From the NCBI RefSeq assembly GCF_001999765.1, contig NZ_KV908322.1, forward strand, positions 426,889 to 466,177: a DNA stretch of 39,289 nt. Direction: 5' to 3'. This document shows, one piece after another, positions 28,251-35,252 of this stretch. Numbering within the stretch: position 1 is the stretch's first letter; every line of letters starts with the position of its first letter. The notes under the pieces were generated by a model that saw only the letters and a program-made list of their open reading frames with translations, was not told where the DNA came from and ran no database searches. The translations under genes were made by a program, and so were the position numbers. The DNA is from Sinomonas mesophila (lineage in GTDB: Bacteria; Actinomycetota; Actinomycetes; Actinomycetales; Micrococcaceae).

Positions 28251-28730
28251 ATGCCAGCGATGACCACGTGCCTGTGGTTCGACACCCAGGCCGAGGAGGC
28301 CGCCACATACTACACAGGGATCTTCCCGAACTCCCGGATCACGGCTGTCGACCGCTACGGCGAGGCCGGGCCACGCCCGGCAGGGACGGTCGTGACGGCG
28401 TCGTTCGAGCTCGACGGGAGGCCCTTCGTCGCCCTCAACGGCGGGCCCGAGTTCACGTTCGACGAGGCCGTCTCCCTCCAGGTCCACTGCGGGGACCAGG
28501 AGGAGGTGGACTGCTACTGGGACGCGCTGACGGCCGACGGCGGCCAGGAGAGCATGTGCGGCTGGCTCAAGGACCGCTTCGGGTTCTCGTGGCAGATCAT
28601 CCCGAACCGGCTCACGGAGCTGCTCAAAGACGCGGACCCCGGGCGAGCGCAGCGGGCCATGGAGGCGATGCTGCAGATGAGGCGGATCGTGGTCGCGGAC
28701 CTCGAGGCGGCGGCCGACGGCGCCCTGTGA
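28251..28730 (+). CDS. VOC superfamily protein (PhnB/3-demethylubiquinone methyltransferase-like)
   Basis: A 159-residue protein of the glyoxalase/dioxygenase fold, of the PhnB-like type. Landmarks are CLWFDTQAEEAATYYTGIFPNS at the N-terminus, ALNGGPEFTFDEAVSLQV, and GWLKDRFGFSWQIIP near the end. Its catalytic activity is unknown. AGGAG precedes the ATG at 28251. It lies in a same-strand group with the YCII protein and an ECF-type sigma factor, a grouping recurrent in actinobacteria, so it may belong to the sigma factor's target set. Confidence 0.8.
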   Translation: MPAMTTCLWFDTQAEEAATYYTGIFPNSRITAVDRYGEAGPRPAGTVVTASFELDGRPFVALNGGPEFTFDEAVSLQVHCGDQEEVDCYWDALTADGGQESMCGWLKDRFGFSWQIIPNRLTELLKDADPGRAQRAMEAMLQMRRIVVADLEAAADGAL

Positions 28731-28832
28731 CGCCACGCCATGATGCCCTGTTGGGGCCCTGTCGAAATCCGGCACTGCCGATCGTCCAGTAGGCGAGGGG
28801 CCACACGGGCCCCGACAGGAGGAGCGAGAACG

Positions 28833-29183
28833 ATGGCACAGTACCTCATCAGCATGTACCAGCCCGACGGCGTCGTGCCGCCGCCCGAGGTCCTCGCGCC
28901 GGTCATGGCACAGCTCGGCGTGCTCACCGAGGACCTCAAGGCCGCGGGGGCGTTCGTCTTCGGCGACGGGCTCACCGACGCGTCCTCGGCGACAGTCCTG
29001 AAGGCCGAGGAAGGGGACGTGCTCATCACCGACGGACCGTACCTGGAGGGCAAGGAGCATCTGGGCGGCTTCGACATCATCGAGGCCCCCGACCTCGACG
29101 CCGCGCTCGGATGGGCGCGCCGCTTCGCGGAGATCACGGGCCTGCCCATCGAGGTCCGGGCGTTCGCCGGCTTCGCCGGATGA
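28833..29183 (+). CDS. YCII-related (DGPF) domain protein
   Basis: A 116-residue YCII/DGPF-domain protein. The signature DGPYLEGKEHLGGFDIIEAPDLDAAL is present (as DGPYLEGKEHLGGF and the following acidic helix). Such proteins are ferredoxin-like folds of unknown chemistry. They are characteristically encoded next to ECF42-type sigma factors, as here, where the sigma gene starts 10 bases downstream. AGGAGG lies just upstream of the ATG. Confidence 0.88.
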   Translation: MAQYLISMYQPDGVVPPPEVLAPVMAQLGVLTEDLKAAGAFVFGDGLTDASSATVLKAEEGDVLITDGPYLEGKEHLGGFDIIEAPDLDAALGWARRFAEITGLPIEVRAFAGFAG

Positions 29184-29193
29184 GCCGGGTGCG

Positions 29194-30402
29194 GTGACGG
29201 CGGACGCCCTCGACGCGGTGTTCCGCGAGGAGTACGGGCGGGCCGTGTCCATCGTCCTGCGCACCACCGGCGACCTCGGGCTGGCCGAGGATGCCGTCCA
29301 GGAGGCGTTCGCCGTGGCCGCGCAGCACTGGCCGGACGAGGGACTGCCCCAGCATCCGGGAGCCTGGATCATCACGACGGCGAGGCACCGCGCCGTCGAC
29401 CGCTTCCGTCGTGAGGCGGCGCGGGGGGAGAAGGAGGCCGAGGCGGCGCTCCTGCGGGCCGCCTCGGAGCCTGAGCCGGACCCGTTCGGCGATGACCGGC
29501 TCAGGCTGCTCTTCGCCTGCTGCCATCCCGCGCTCGCGATGCCCGCGCGCGTCGCCCTGGCACTGCGCATCCTGGCCGGGCTCACGACGGCGCAGATCGC
29601 CTCCGCGTTCCTCGTCGCCGAGGCGACCATGGGGCAGCGGATCTCGCGCGCGAAGGCCAAGATCCGCGATGCCGGGATCCCGTTCAGGATCCCCCCGGCG
29701 GACGAGCTGCCAGCGCGCCTCGCCGGGGTGCTCGCCGTCGTCTACCTCGTGTACAACGAGGGGTACTCGGCCGGACTCGGCGCACCGCCGGCGCGGGCTG
29801 GCCTGTGCGCGGAGGCGGTTCGGCTCGCGCGGATCCTGCGGCGTCTCCTGCCGGATGAGCCGGAGGTCCGGGGACTGCTGGCGCTCATGCTGCTGTCCGA
29901 GGCCCGCCGCGACGCCCGCTCCGGAGCGGACGGGGTCCTCGTGCCGCTGGACGAGCAGGACCGCAGCCGCTGGGACGCGTCCCTCCTCGCGGAAGGCCTC
30001 GGCATCGTCAAGGTCTCGCTCGGGCGCGGCCTGCTCGGGCCCTACCAGCTGCAGGCGGCCATCCAGGCCGTCCACTGTGCGGCACCCAGCCCGGCCGCGA
30101 CCGACTGGCGGCGCGTGCTGCGTCTCTACGACCTCCTCGCCGAGGCGGCTCCGGGGCCCGTCGTCGAGCTGAATCGCGCCGTGGCGCTGGCGGAGGTGGC
30201 GGGGCCGCGGGAGGCGCTCGACGCCGTCGACGGTCTCCCGCTGGCCGGCTACCACGTCTTCCACGCGGTCAGGGCGGACCTGCTGCGCCGGCTCGGGCGC
30301 ACCGAGGAGGCCTCTGCGGAGTACGCGGAGGCGGCGCGGCTGGCGCCGAGCGCCGGAGAGCGGCGCTTCCTCGAGCGGCGCGGCGCCGAGCTCGACGCCT
30401 GA
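29194..30402 (+). CDS. ECF-type RNA polymerase sigma factor with long C-terminal extension (ECF42-like, DUF6596)
   Basis: A 402-residue sigma factor. Region sigma2 (VFREEYGRAVSIVLRTTGDLGLAEDAVQEAF) and sigma4 (ILAGLTTAQIASAFLVAEATMGQRISRAKAKI) occupy the first ~175 residues. The remaining ~225 residues (VYLVYNEGYSA, LYDLLAEAAPGPVVELNRAVALAEV) are the DUF6596/TPR-like extension typical of ECF42. In this group no classical anti-sigma factor is known; the extension and the adjacent DGPF/YCII protein mark the module. The frame LFACCHPAL is diagnostic. GTG 29194 is close behind the YCII gene, so both are probably one transcript. Confidence 0.88.
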   Translation: MTADALDAVFREEYGRAVSIVLRTTGDLGLAEDAVQEAFAVAAQHWPDEGLPQHPGAWIITTARHRAVDRFRREAARGEKEAEAALLRAASEPEPDPFGDDRLRLLFACCHPALAMPARVALALRILAGLTTAQIASAFLVAEATMGQRISRAKAKIRDAGIPFRIPPADELPARLAGVLAVVYLVYNEGYSAGLGAPPARAGLCAEAVRLARILRRLLPDEPEVRGLLALMLLSEARRDARSGADGVLVPLDEQDRSRWDASLLAEGLGIVKVSLGRGLLGPYQLQAAIQAVHCAAPSPAATDWRRVLRLYDLLAEAAPGPVVELNRAVALAEVAGPREALDAVDGLPLAGYHVFHAVRADLLRRLGRTEEASAEYAEAARLAPSAGERRFLERRGAELDA

Positions 30403-30449
30403 GACCGGGTTGGGCCGTGGCCGACGGCGACCGGTCACGCAGCGGGTCG

Positions 30450-31112
30450 TCAGGCGGCGCGGGCCTCGGCGGCAGGGGCTGCGGTCGTCCTGCGCCGTCG
30501 GTCGCGCAGCAGGAGGCCGATGTAGGCGAGGTCCAGCACCGAGCAGAGCAGCCCGATGCCGAGGACGAAGGGGGAGAAGGACAGCAGCCCCCACTGGATC
30601 GCCTGGGCGAGCGTTCCGAGCCACTTCGCCACGGCGATCGTGAGCGACTGGCCCCGGGATCCGCCGCGGGCGACGAACATCGCGATGAAGAGCCCGGACA
30701 TGAGCAGGTTCTGCAGGAAGGCGGAGTACACGGCACCCTGCCGCTCTCCGAACTCCACCAGGAACAGGAGCTGGACCGTGACGGCGGCCGCGAGCAGCAC
30801 TGCGCTGCCGGCGAGGAACTCGCCCCGGCCGAGCCTCGCCGAGAATTCGGCATACCCGAACCTGAGGAACGTGTAGAGGATGACGACGTCGGCGACGCCC
30901 CAGAGCAGGTTGACGTACGCCTGCAGGCCCGGGGTGTCGCTCAGACCGATAACCGCGTATTGCCATTCCCACGCGATGTTGAGCGCGAGCGCGGCCACGG
31001 GGATGGCGTACGTCCGCTGGGCGAAGCCGAGGCGGATGGCCTCGGCGTACACGGTGGTCCAGGCGATCCCGCTGACGAGGATGAGGGCGTAGACGAGGAT
31101 CCCGTCGTTCAT
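30450..31112 (-). CDS. Polytopic membrane protein, putative transmembrane terpene cyclase-like
   Basis: A 220-residue protein with seven predicted hydrophobic helices. NIAWEWQYAVIG near residue 50 and LLWGVADVVILYTFL about 30 residues later place an acidic residue in each of two helices, resembling the Pyr4/PaxB-type transmembrane terpene cyclases. A third acidic site, LCSVLDLAYIGLLLRDR, lies near the C-terminus. This assignment is from pattern resemblance only, and no prenyltransferase or other terpenoid gene is seen nearby. The start ATG 31112 (MNDGILVYALILVSG) lacks a strong Shine-Dalgarno. It is convergent with the sigma factor gene. Confidence 0.55.
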   Translation of the reverse strand: MNDGILVYALILVSGIAWTTVYAEAIRLGFAQRTYAIPVAALALNIAWEWQYAVIGLSDTPGLQAYVNLLWGVADVVILYTFLRFGYAEFSARLGRGEFLAGSAVLLAAAVTVQLLFLVEFGERQGAVYSAFLQNLLMSGLFIAMFVARGGSRGQSLTIAVAKWLGTLAQAIQWGLLSFSPFVLGIGLLCSVLDLAYIGLLLRDRRRRTTAAPAAEARAA

Positions 31113-31506
31113 GGTCTGTAGGTTGGTACCGCGCCGCGCCGAGGGCAAGGCCCGGGGAGGGCCGCCTTGTAGTCTCTTAGCCTGCTCGCCGGGTTCTTTG
31201 TCGCGCTCCTATTCACTGGTTCGGACGCCTTGGTCGCCTGGCTCGCTACTCGTTCGCGAGGGCGACCTCCGCGGTCCGGCCAGCATGTCGGTGAATGTCG
31301 GGCGCCGAGTTCGACGCCGGGGGCGATTCGGCGGGGCAACAGGGGAGCAGTCCAGACTGTCGTATTCGCACCTGCTGCGAAGGCATCCTCTACTGGCACC
31401 CCTGCGTCAGGCTTGGACGTATTCAGCCCCGACGAGGGTAGGCGGAGTCCGAGGACAGCTAGGCCGACAGACGGAGACGATACGCCGTGGGTGGCAGGAT
31501 TCGACT
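31113..31506. other. Intergenic region without recognisable gene
   Basis: These 394 bases lie between the divergent membrane protein gene and the small gene at 31507. Composition is mixed and several frames are open by chance. No motif-bearing protein, tRNA or clear hairpin was found. Confidence 0.5.
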
Positions 31507-31848
31507 ATGGAGACGGTCACCCTTTGGCGCCCTACCGGTCCGGAGGAACTCGCGCTTGTCGAGGCCTCGGGCTGGCGCGAATGGCCGCCGAGATTGCCGG
31601 ACCAGCCGATCTTCTATCCAGTCCTCAACGAGGAATACGCGACGATGATCGCTCGCGATTGGAACGTCAGGGCCAGCGGAGCCGGCTTCGTCACCCGGTT
31701 CGAGGTTCGCAAGGACTTTCTTGACCGCTACCAGGTTCAGCAGGCTGGCGGAAAGACCATTCTGGAGTACTGGATTCCGGCCGAGGATCTGCCCGAGCTC
31801 AATGCGAACATCGTCGGGATCATCGAGGTCGTTGCCGAGTACCGGTAG
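31507..31848 (+). CDS. Conserved small protein ('ADP-ribosylation/crystallin J1'-type annotation)
   Basis: A 113-residue cytoplasmic protein beginning METVTLWRPTGPEEL and containing GWREWPPRLPDQPIFYPVLNEEYA, DWNV, FVTRFEV and YWIPAEDLPELNANIVGIIEV (conserved blocks given separately). Proteins with exactly this layout are widespread in bacteria and usually carry the inherited label 'ADP-ribosylation/crystallin J1'. No catalytic motif supports that name, and the function is unknown. The ATG has no strong Shine-Dalgarno. It is the last chromosomal-looking gene before the dif-like site and the integrated element. Confidence 0.75.
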   Translation: METVTLWRPTGPEELALVEASGWREWPPRLPDQPIFYPVLNEEYATMIARDWNVRASGAGFVTRFEVRKDFLDRYQVQQAGGKTILEYWIPAEDLPELNANIVGIIEVVAEYR

Positions 31849-32035
31849 CGGGTCCGCACTGAAGCGATCCCATCCTTCGGCATGCAACCTCCCCAATGTG
31901 ACACTCAGAGATGGCTCCTCAGATCTGCATAACGTGCCTAGGGCTCAGCCGCGGCTTCGTCGGCGACCAGTGGCGGCGGCCGGTTGCGGGTGGGGAAGGG
32001 TTCTGTGATTCATCCGATGAGATACGCAGAGTGGT

Positions 32036-32063
32036 ACCTGACATAATGTCGATTATCGGCGGT
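32036..32063 (-). other. dif: dif-like Xer recombination site
   Basis: Read on the minus strand, the 28 bases consist of a left arm ACCGCCGATAA, a 6-base centre TCGACA and a right arm TTATGTCAGGT. This is the 11-6-11 layout of bacterial dif sites, with inner ATAA and TTAT(GT) ends bound by XerC and XerD. The right arm shares TTATGT with the E. coli and B. subtilis dif arms, and the whole closely resembles actinobacterial dif sites (CCGATAAT...CATTATGTCA). XerCD act here with FtsK to resolve chromosome dimers. It could be the chromosomal dif itself or a mimic carried by a mobile element; a recombinase unit begins about 190 bases away. No second full copy is in the window. Confidence 0.7.
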
Positions 32064-32116
32064 TAAGGAGCGGGAGTTGCATTAGGTGCGAGAACTGCCG
32101 CCTCATCGCGATTCAG
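32060..32116 (+). repeat. Direct repeat copy 1, abutting the dif-like site
   Basis: This 57-base segment matches 37596-37653 in the same orientation. Identical blocks include GAGTTGCAT, GGTGCGAGAAC, GCCG and TCGCGATT, with few substitutions and one single-base gap between 32074 and 32116. Similarity is weaker at 32060-32073. It starts in the edge of the dif-like site and precedes the recombinase genes by about 130 bases. Confidence 0.8.
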
Positions 32117-32224
32117 GCATTTTCGCAGGTCAGAAGCCGATTGTGCACGAACGTAGACTCTGCGCAGACAGCCTGGTTTTGGCGAGCTTGCCCGGTCGAC
32201 TGTAGGTTTCCTGCATCTAATGCA
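32078..32224. repeat. Inverted 8-mers upstream of the recombinase
   Basis: TGCATTAG at 32078-32085 (inside the direct repeat) and CTAATGCA at 32217-32224 are exact inverted copies. The second is part of a local palindrome, TGCAT-CTA-ATGCA, at 32212-32224, just before the recombinase gene. These are candidate recombinase or HTH-protein binding sites. The remaining bases of 31849-32249 show no gene. Confidence 0.4.
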
Positions 32225-32249
32225 TGTTTCCATGGTTTAGGGGGCGGGA

Positions 32250-33377
32250 ATGGACGGTGCTGTTCCGGGCGCAGTGCCGCGATTGCTCAGCGATCCTGGC
32301 GTCGGGCTGTTCCGCGCCGACGAGCGCGTCTTCGAGATGATGCTGGAGCGCTGGCGCGCGCAGATGCTGGCCCGCGGGCTGACCACCGGGACCATCAAGA
32401 GCCGGTGCGGCGTGGTGGGTAGGTTCCAGGAGTTCACCGGCGAGTTCCCGTGGCAGTGGCGTCCGGTGGACGTCGAGGAGTTCCTGGCCGAGCTGCGCTC
32501 CGGGCCGAAGCCGGTCAGCCTGACCACGCTGCGCTCGTACAGCAACGCCGTGGCGATGTTCTGCGCCTACCTGACCCATCCGGCCTACAGATGGGGCGAG
32601 TTCTGCGAACGCACCTTCGGAGACATCCCCACCCAGATCTGCTTCGAGTGGAACACGCCCCGGCACACCACGGACGACGCCGTGCCGCCGAAGAAGCGTG
32701 CATTCACCGTGCAGGAGCTGCGGCGGCTCTTCGACCACCAGGACGACCTCGTAGACCGAGAATACGCCGCCGGGAGCAAGCGGTGGCTGCACCTGCTGCG
32801 GGACTCGATCGCGTTCAAGGTCTGCTACGCCGACGGGCTGCGGCGCCGGGAACTGACCATGCTCGAGCTCGAGGACTTCGGCCCGAACCCGCACGTGCCC
32901 GACTACGGGCGCTTCGGCGCCATCCAGGTCCGCTGGGCCAAGGGCACCGCCGGCTCCGGCCCGAGGCGCCGGACCGTGCTGACCGTGCCCGAGTTCGACT
33001 GGGTCGTGGCCCTGCTCGCGGAGTGGACCCGGGGCGGGATGCGGGAGCGCTTCGCCACCGCAGAACGGTCCTCCGCGCTCTGGCCGAGCGAGCGGTCCGG
33101 CCGGGTGGCCGTGGGCAGCCTCGGAGACGCCTTCGCCGCGGCCCGCGACGCCGTCGGGCTCCCGAAGGAGCTCGGCCTGCACTGCCTGCGCCACTCCTAC
33201 GTCACCCACCTGATCGAGGCCGGCTACGACCCCGCATTCGTCCAGACCCAGGTCGGGCACGCCTACGCCTCCACCACCGGGCTGTACACCTCGGTATCGT
33301 CGGACTTCAAGCAGAAGACCGTGCAGAAGATGATCGCCCGGCGCATCGCCAAGCCCGAGGAGGAATCCAGTGCCTGA
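32250..33377 (+). CDS. Tyrosine recombinase/integrase
   Basis: A 375-residue site-specific recombinase. The N-terminal core-binding domain (about residues 25-125; GLTTGTIKSRCGVVGRFQEF) precedes the catalytic domain. All key residues are present: Arg198 in ADGLRRREL, His311 and Arg314 in HCLRHS, His337 in VGHAYAS and the nucleophile Tyr346 in TTGLYTSV. It is therefore predicted to be active in strand exchange. The ATG has AGGGGG upstream. The stop overlaps the HTH gene by eight bases, so the unit is translationally coupled. It lies right of a dif-like site and a direct repeat, which suggests site-specific integration there. Confidence 0.92.
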   Translation: MDGAVPGAVPRLLSDPGVGLFRADERVFEMMLERWRAQMLARGLTTGTIKSRCGVVGRFQEFTGEFPWQWRPVDVEEFLAELRSGPKPVSLTTLRSYSNAVAMFCAYLTHPAYRWGEFCERTFGDIPTQICFEWNTPRHTTDDAVPPKKRAFTVQELRRLFDHQDDLVDREYAAGSKRWLHLLRDSIAFKVCYADGLRRRELTMLELEDFGPNPHVPDYGRFGAIQVRWAKGTAGSGPRRRTVLTVPEFDWVVALLAEWTRGGMRERFATAERSSALWPSERSGRVAVGSLGDAFAAARDAVGLPKELGLHCLRHSYVTHLIEAGYDPAFVQTQVGHAYASTTGLYTSVSSDFKQKTVQKMIARRIAKPEEESSA

Positions 33378-33723
33378 ACAACGCAGGATCGGCTACCACT
33401 GGAACCTGCGCGCCCTGATGGCCCAGCGCAACCTCTGGAAGACCACCGAGCTGATGCCCCTGCTCCGCTCCCGCGGGATCAACCTCTCCGAGAGCCAGGT
33501 CTACCGCCTCGTCACCAGCACCCCCGAGCGCATCCCTGCACGGACGTTCGCGGCCCTGTGCGACATCCTCGACTGCACTCCGAACGACCTCTTCGAGCCC
33601 TTCGTGGAAATGCGCGCCGCCTCAACTGCCAACGCGCCCAAGCGCAGCGAGGACCTCGGCATCCAGCCCCGCAGCCCCATCGCCAAACGCATCCGGCTCG
33701 TGACACCGGACGAGGATGAGTAG
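33370..33723 (+). CDS. Small Cro/C1-type HTH DNA-binding protein
   Basis: A 117-residue protein. An HTH_26/XRE-like fold covers residues ~10-80: WNLRALMAQRNLWKTTELMPLL, SESQVYRLVTSTPERIPARTFAAL and CDILDCTPNDLFEP. The ~35-residue C-terminal tail is polar and unrelated. It is coupled to both neighbours by eight-base overlaps (GTG start inside the recombinase gene, stop inside the third gene). It may act as a recombination directionality/architectural factor or as autorepressor; neither is shown by sequence alone. Confidence 0.82.
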   Translation: MPEQRRIGYHWNLRALMAQRNLWKTTELMPLLRSRGINLSESQVYRLVTSTPERIPARTFAALCDILDCTPNDLFEPFVEMRAASTANAPKRSEDLGIQPRSPIAKRIRLVTPDEDE

Positions 33724-35170
33724 GCCTCGCAAGGCCGAGGACCCCACCCGCTGGCCGGTCCCCTGCTCACGCTGCGGCCAGCACCACCAGACCGTCGCCA
33801 CCTGGCCGGACGGCGGTGTCTGCGGTTACTGCTACCAACAGGCCAAACGCACCCGCGGGACCTGCGCCTGTGGCCACGAAGGCATCCTGCCCGGCCTGAC
33901 CGACGGTGCACCGGCATGCCGCGCCTGCTCCGGGGTGAAGCTCAACATCGACTGCAAATCCTGCGGCGCCGAGGACGAGCTCCAGAGCGGTGCCCGATGC
34001 TGGAGCTGCGTCCTCGGAGACACCGTCGACAGCCTCCTCGCCAACCCGTCGAGCGGCAGCATCCCGCCCGAGCTCGTCCCGCTCCCAGCGGCCCTGAAGT
34101 CGATGAAGCGAGCCAACAGCGGCCTTACCTGGATCCGCCAGAAGCACGTCACCGAGTTCCTCCAACGGCTCGCCCACACCCCCGCCGTCACCCACGAGAC
34201 CCTCGACCAGTTGCCGAACTCACGCACCCGCGAATACGTCAGGGGGCTGCTCGTCGAACACGGCGTCATCCCCCGCCGCGACGAGCTCCGCGCCCGCTAC
34301 AACCACTGGGCCGAAGAATCCCTCGAGCGCATGAACGACCCGGGAAACCGTGAGACCGTCCGCCGCTACATCCGCTGGCACCACCAGCGCCGGATGAACC
34401 AGATGGACGAAGTCGGCCAGGGCACCTTCCAGCGCAGCAAGCAGACCGTCACCGTTGCCATCGACTTCCTGAACTGGCTCACAGACCGTGGCGCCGGCCT
34501 CGCAGAACTCGAACAGGCGCACCTCGACGCATGGCAGGCCGAAGGTCCCACAACCCGGGAGATCGCCGACCGGTTCCTCAAATGGGCCATCAAGACCAAG
34601 GCCGCTCCCTCGGGCCTGAAGATGGCACCACATCGGCGCGGAACCAGCGCCAGACTCAGCGCCGCAGCCCAAGAGGCGGCCGTCCAGCAAGTGGTCCACA
34701 CTGACCAGCTGCCTGCCCGGGATCGGGCTGCGGCGATCCTCGTCGTCGTCTTCGGCCAGCAGATTGAAGACGTCGCCGCCCTGAGCTGGAACGACGTCAC
34801 GGTCACCGACGAACTGGTCACCATCCGGCTCGGCAGCATCGAGATCGCCCTGCCCGACCCGCTCGACGGCCCTTGGCGGCGCCTGGCATCCGATCCCGGA
34901 CACGGCCTCACCGCAGCGCACCCCAACAGCAGCTGGGTCTTCCGCGGCGTCTCCCCCGGCCGGCACATCAACCCCAGCCACCTGCGCGAAAGGCTCCGGA
35001 CCGTCTTCAGCACCCGCGCAGCCCGGCTCGGGACCCTCCACGAGCTCACCAAGCTCGCACCCCTGCCCCTCATCGCCGAAACCCTCGGCTACTCCCCGGC
35101 CACCATCGAACGCCACGCCACCGACTCGGCAGCCGCCTACGCCCAGTACATCGCTGCGGTGAGAACATGA
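33716..35170 (+). CDS. Triple zinc-ribbon protein with recombinase-like C-terminal region
   Basis: A 484-residue protein. Twelve cysteines in the first 100 residues form three regular modules: C17/C20 with C36/C39, C50/C52 with C68/C71, and C80/C83 with C95/C98. A helical core-binding-like region follows (~130-320). The last ~160 residues resemble a tyrosine recombinase catalytic domain, but key positions are changed: the box I Arg is Gln349 (FGQQIEDVAALSWND), the LGH His is Tyr459, and the expected nucleophile region reads IERHAT with His467. It is thus probably a non-catalytic DNA-binding partner of the upstream recombinase. The C-terminus could alternatively be read as an HTH. It is coupled to the HTH gene by an 8-base overlap. 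A decayed partial copy lies at 37675-38048. Confidence 0.75.
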   Translation: MSRPRKAEDPTRWPVPCSRCGQHHQTVATWPDGGVCGYCYQQAKRTRGTCACGHEGILPGLTDGAPACRACSGVKLNIDCKSCGAEDELQSGARCWSCVLGDTVDSLLANPSSGSIPPELVPLPAALKSMKRANSGLTWIRQKHVTEFLQRLAHTPAVTHETLDQLPNSRTREYVRGLLVEHGVIPRRDELRARYNHWAEESLERMNDPGNRETVRRYIRWHHQRRMNQMDEVGQGTFQRSKQTVTVAIDFLNWLTDRGAGLAELEQAHLDAWQAEGPTTREIADRFLKWAIKTKAAPSGLKMAPHRRGTSARLSAAAQEAAVQQVVHTDQLPARDRAAAILVVVFGQQIEDVAALSWNDVTVTDELVTIRLGSIEIALPDPLDGPWRRLASDPGHGLTAAHPNSSWVFRGVSPGRHINPSHLRERLRTVFSTRAARLGTLHELTKLAPLPLIAETLGYSPATIERHATDSAAAYAQYIAAVRT

Positions 35171-35252
35171 CCGGCGGCGCAGACAGGGTCCGGGCATGTA
35201 TTTCAGGGGCAGACCGTTGGGGTCGCATCCTGAGTCGACATGAGGGGAAATG

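Noticed and set aside
31109-31399. Minus-strand frame of 96 codons
   Set aside because: No motifs, no Shine-Dalgarno, and composition typical of chance open frames; left as intergenic.
31230-31724. Plus-strand frame of 164 codons
   Set aside because: It overlaps the conserved 31507-31848 gene in another frame and its composition is Arg/Ser/Pro-rich without motifs.
32217-33260. 347-codon minus-strand frame opposite the recombinase
   Set aside because: No recognisable domain; the plus strand has all tyrosine recombinase motifs.
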